From the NCBI GenBank assembly GCA_002359085.1, contig DEQB01000055.1:1-7016 (forward strand): 7,016 nt of DNA. The letters are read 5' to 3'. Source of the DNA: Erysipelothrix sp. UBA3377. Lineage in GTDB: Bacteria; Bacillota_I; Bacilli_A; Erysipelotrichales; Erysipelotrichaceae. The position numbers and the translations under genes were made by a program. This document shows positions 6,337 through 7,016 of the stretch, one piece after another. The notes beneath the pieces are model-generated. The model did no database searches and was not told where the DNA came from. It saw only the letters and a list, made by a program, of their open reading frames with translations. How positions within the stretch are numbered: position 1 is the first letter of the stretch; every line of letters begins with the position of its first letter.

Positions 6337-7016
6337 TTAATGGCGCGCAGTCTCTAACCTTTTTCTATCATCCGCCAAGAAAAAAGGAAGATAAACCACA
6401 AAAGAAACAAATATAAGCACCAAAGACAATACAATACTACGCCAATCAAAGAGTGTACTCACAAAGAAACCAATTGGATTGGGCATAATCCAACTCACAG
6501 GTAACAACGGATAGTTCACCCACCCATTTATAATCGCCAAATAGGCAACACCCACACTAACCAAAGGCGCCACAAAGAAAGGAAACGCATAATGCTTATT
6601 CTCAACAATCGGTATACCAAATAAAGCTTCCTCATTTATATTGAACAACCCAGACACAAAACCATGTTGACCAATCGATTTCAACGCATTACTTTTCGCC
6701 AAAAACTTCATCGCAAAACTCAACCCCAGGGTACAACCCGACCCACCAATCCAAACGGCCCATTGAATAAAAGTCTCCTGACCCATATACAGTATACTGC
6801 CAGTAGAAAGATAGCCCGTGATATTCGCAATTAACATCTGCATATAAAACAAACTCAAAGTCTTACCCATAAGATTGGCGCCATGAAAACCTTTTGACCA
6901 CAATAAAGTAACCATAAATACAGAAACCATGATAAACACAATATTTGAAAAAATCATCAATAATCCATGAATAATACCTGAAAACAACGCATGATTCATC
7001 ATATAAAACATCGCAA
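6337..7016 (-). CDS. PTS lactose/cellobiose-family EIIC permease, C-terminal part
   Basis: Membrane permease component of a phosphotransferase system of the lactose/diacetylchitobiose/cellobiose type, which takes up a sugar and transfers phosphate to it. The frame stays open to the window edge, so the 5' half is missing. At least 224 residues are visible against a family length of about 420-450; the Met at 7011 is an internal codon, not a start. Recognizable are several hydrophobic helices, LLWSKGFHGANL (about 36-47 from that Met), matching the family's FGIHG segment with a substrate-site His, and the hallmark GLFNINEEALFGIPIV (121-136), whose acidic residues contact the sugar in studied homologues. 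The end is a basic cytoplasmic tail. Cellobiose-like disaccharide specificity is likely but not determined; EIIA and EIIB partners are not in the window. Confidence 0.9.
   Translation of the reverse strand, partial: AMFYMMNHALFSGIIHGLLMIFSNIVFIMVSVFMVTLLWSKGFHGANLMGKTLSLFYMQMLIANITGYLSTGSILYMGQETFIQWAVWIGGSGCTLGLSFAMKFLAKSNALKSIGQHGFVSGLFNINEEALFGIPIVENKHYAFPFFVAPLVSVGVAYLAIINGWVNYPLLPVSWIMPNPIGFFVSTLFDWRSIVLSLVLIFVSFVVYLPFFLADDRKRLETARH

Overview
The window is an AT-rich chromosomal segment of a low-GC Gram-positive bacterium (Firmicutes/Bacillota). The gene content and protein styles would fit the Erysipelotrichia (Erysipelothrix-like) lineage, but that placement is an impression from the sequence rather than a proven one. 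All intact genes lie on the minus strand, so transcription runs from high to low coordinates. The only plus-strand coding material is a decayed transposase at the left edge.

In transcription order: (1) 7016-6337, the C-terminal half of a lactose/cellobiose-type PTS permease (EIIC), cut by the window edge. (2) 6249-6070, a 59-residue single-pass membrane protein with an acidic helical tail, closed by a clear intrinsic terminator. (3) 5983-2288, a tightly packed run pepT - ecfA1 - ecfA2 - ecfT, driven by an extended -10 promoter just before pepT, with stop/start overlaps at each junction. (4) 2287-1541, truA, whose ATG directly abuts the ecfT stop. (5) 1504-573, a strong sigma-A-type promoter, a short two-hairpin leader that resembles the L13 leader, then rplM and rpsI, closed by an intrinsic terminator at 521-543. 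(6) 1-450, plus strand, an IS256/Mutator-family transposase remnant that converges on the rpsI terminator.

The ecfA1-ecfA2-ecfT-truA-rplM-rpsI order is the well-known tail of the large ribosomal-protein cluster of Firmicutes (in Bacillus subtilis it follows rpoA-rplQ). Here the run is headed by the peptidase gene pepT instead of rplQ, so the block seems to have been separated from the ribosomal super-operon. The two EcfA ATPases and EcfT form the shared energizing module of an ECF vitamin/micronutrient transporter. No substrate-binding S component is encoded in the window, as expected for a group II ECF system whose S proteins are scattered. TruA modifies tRNA anticodon arms, and L13 and S9 are ribosome components, so the left part is translation housekeeping.

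I see no undescribed multi-gene system. The points most worth a second look are the rplM leader, the small membrane protein, the ecfA1 start codon, the pepT-for-rplQ replacement and the frameshifted transposase.
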